Below, in pieces: positions 63,266 to 64,000 of a stretch of 64,000 nucleotides of DNA. Position numbers and translations under genes: made by a program. The first letter of the stretch is position 1. Every line of letters starts with the position of its first letter. Origin of the DNA: Neocallimastix lanati (nom. inval.) (Eukaryota; Neocallimastigomycota; Neocallimastigomycetes; Neocallimastigales; Neocallimastigaceae); contig JACVTC010000007.1 in assembly GCA_016946835.1 (NCBI GenBank), positions 200,001 to 264,000 of the forward strand. Reading direction: 5' to 3'. The notes below the pieces were generated by a model. The model saw only the letters and a program-made list of their open reading frames with translations. It was not told where the DNA came from and made no database searches.

Positions 63266-64000
63266 CAATCTAATATAATCCTGAATTAACTAGTGTCTGT
63301 ATACTTCTCGTTTTTGAATATTAAGGATTGAATTATTAGATCAAAAATTATAATTATATATATATATTAAAAAAAATAATAAGATAAAAAAAATTATATC
63401 ATGTAAAAAAGTAAATATAAAATTAAATAAAAATTTTTAAATATTAAAAATTTAAATACTTTTAATGTATCAAAGTTTTATTATTTTATTAGTTTTTGTT
63501 GATTAAATATAGTTCTTACTATTTATATAAAGATAATAAATTAAAGTATATTAATCTAATTAAAAAATAATAATAATAATAAAAAAAAAAAAAAAAAAAA
63601 AGAAAAAAGAAAAAAATAAAGAAGTTAAAGTTCATACCTATTTATAAAAATGAAAAGAAAAAATTTGATTTTTAGTATATAAATCCAATTTAAAAAAGGA
63701 TATATAGATAAAATATATATATATATATATTTATTTTTATACAAAATATATAATGTACAAAATAATATATAATATATATGTGATAATATAACATTATATA
63801 TATTAATTGTATTAAAATTTTTCAAAATAATACATATTAATATTTAATAATTATTTCTATATTTAATAATACTTTTTTTATATTATAAATTTTAAGAAGT
63901 ACATTCATATTAATAAATTAATAATTATTTAATAATACATACATAAGAATAAAAAATCATAATTAAAAAAGTATACTTATTATATTCCATAGTTCTTTTT
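63266..64000. other. AT-rich DNA at the window end
   Basis: No gene is supported. AT dinucleotide tract near 63712-63731 and poly(A) near 63582-63601. Confidence 0.6.

Overview
The window looks like nuclear DNA of an anaerobic gut fungus (Neocallimastigomycota), most likely Neocallimastix or a close relative. The reasons are the extreme A+T content with long homopolymers and AT microsatellites, short AT-rich introns with GTAAGT/GTATGT donors, and secreted plant-cell-wall enzymes carrying fungal-type (CBM10-like) dockerins of the pattern C..QGYKCC...VYTD.DG.WGVEN.QWCG. The genus is an inference; a GH11-GH11-dockerin xylanase like the one here is known from Neocallimastix.

Layout. (1) 1-16.4 kb: a tandem array on the minus strand of four related, very acidic repeat proteins (552-3984, 5831-8033, 9890-12005, 12950-16002) plus the truncated 3' flank of a fifth. 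All four share a C-terminal domain of about 90 residues that I do not recognise. Copies 1 and 2 begin with a ubiquitin-like fold split by an intron; copies 3 and 4 have different short first exons. Copy 2 is broken by frameshifts. (2) 16.4-17.3 kb: a heavily decayed M3 (thimet/saccharolysin-like) metallopeptidase pseudogene. (3) 18.2-38.8 kb: a cell-wall-degrading cluster with two near-identical GH39-like/CBM13/double-dockerin genes, a PL1 pectate lyase with three ricin-type lectin domains and no dockerin, and a GH5_1 endoglucanase with three N-terminal dockerins spread over four exons, one of them only 22 nt. (4) 38.8-47.2 kb: AT-rich DNA with LINE 3' ends, a MITE-like element and a decayed gene. 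(5) 47.2-49.0 kb: a tandem GH11 xylanase with two dockerins. (6) 49-58.1 kb: gene-poor AT-rich DNA with a second MITE-like element and minisatellites. (7) 58.1-58.7 kb: a small secreted cysteine-rich protein. (8) 59.2-63.3 kb: a cluster of LINE remnants, one with an open reading frame and poly(A) tail.

How the genes work together. The dockerin-bearing enzymes (GH39-like x2, GH5_1, GH11) would be secreted and assembled on the fungal cellulosome; the pectate lyase would act as a free or lectin-tethered enzyme. Together they attack xylan, cellulose and pectin. The acidic tandem family has no evident link to this and is the best candidate for an undescribed system. All exon junctions were read by eye from splice signals and phase; no similarity search was run.
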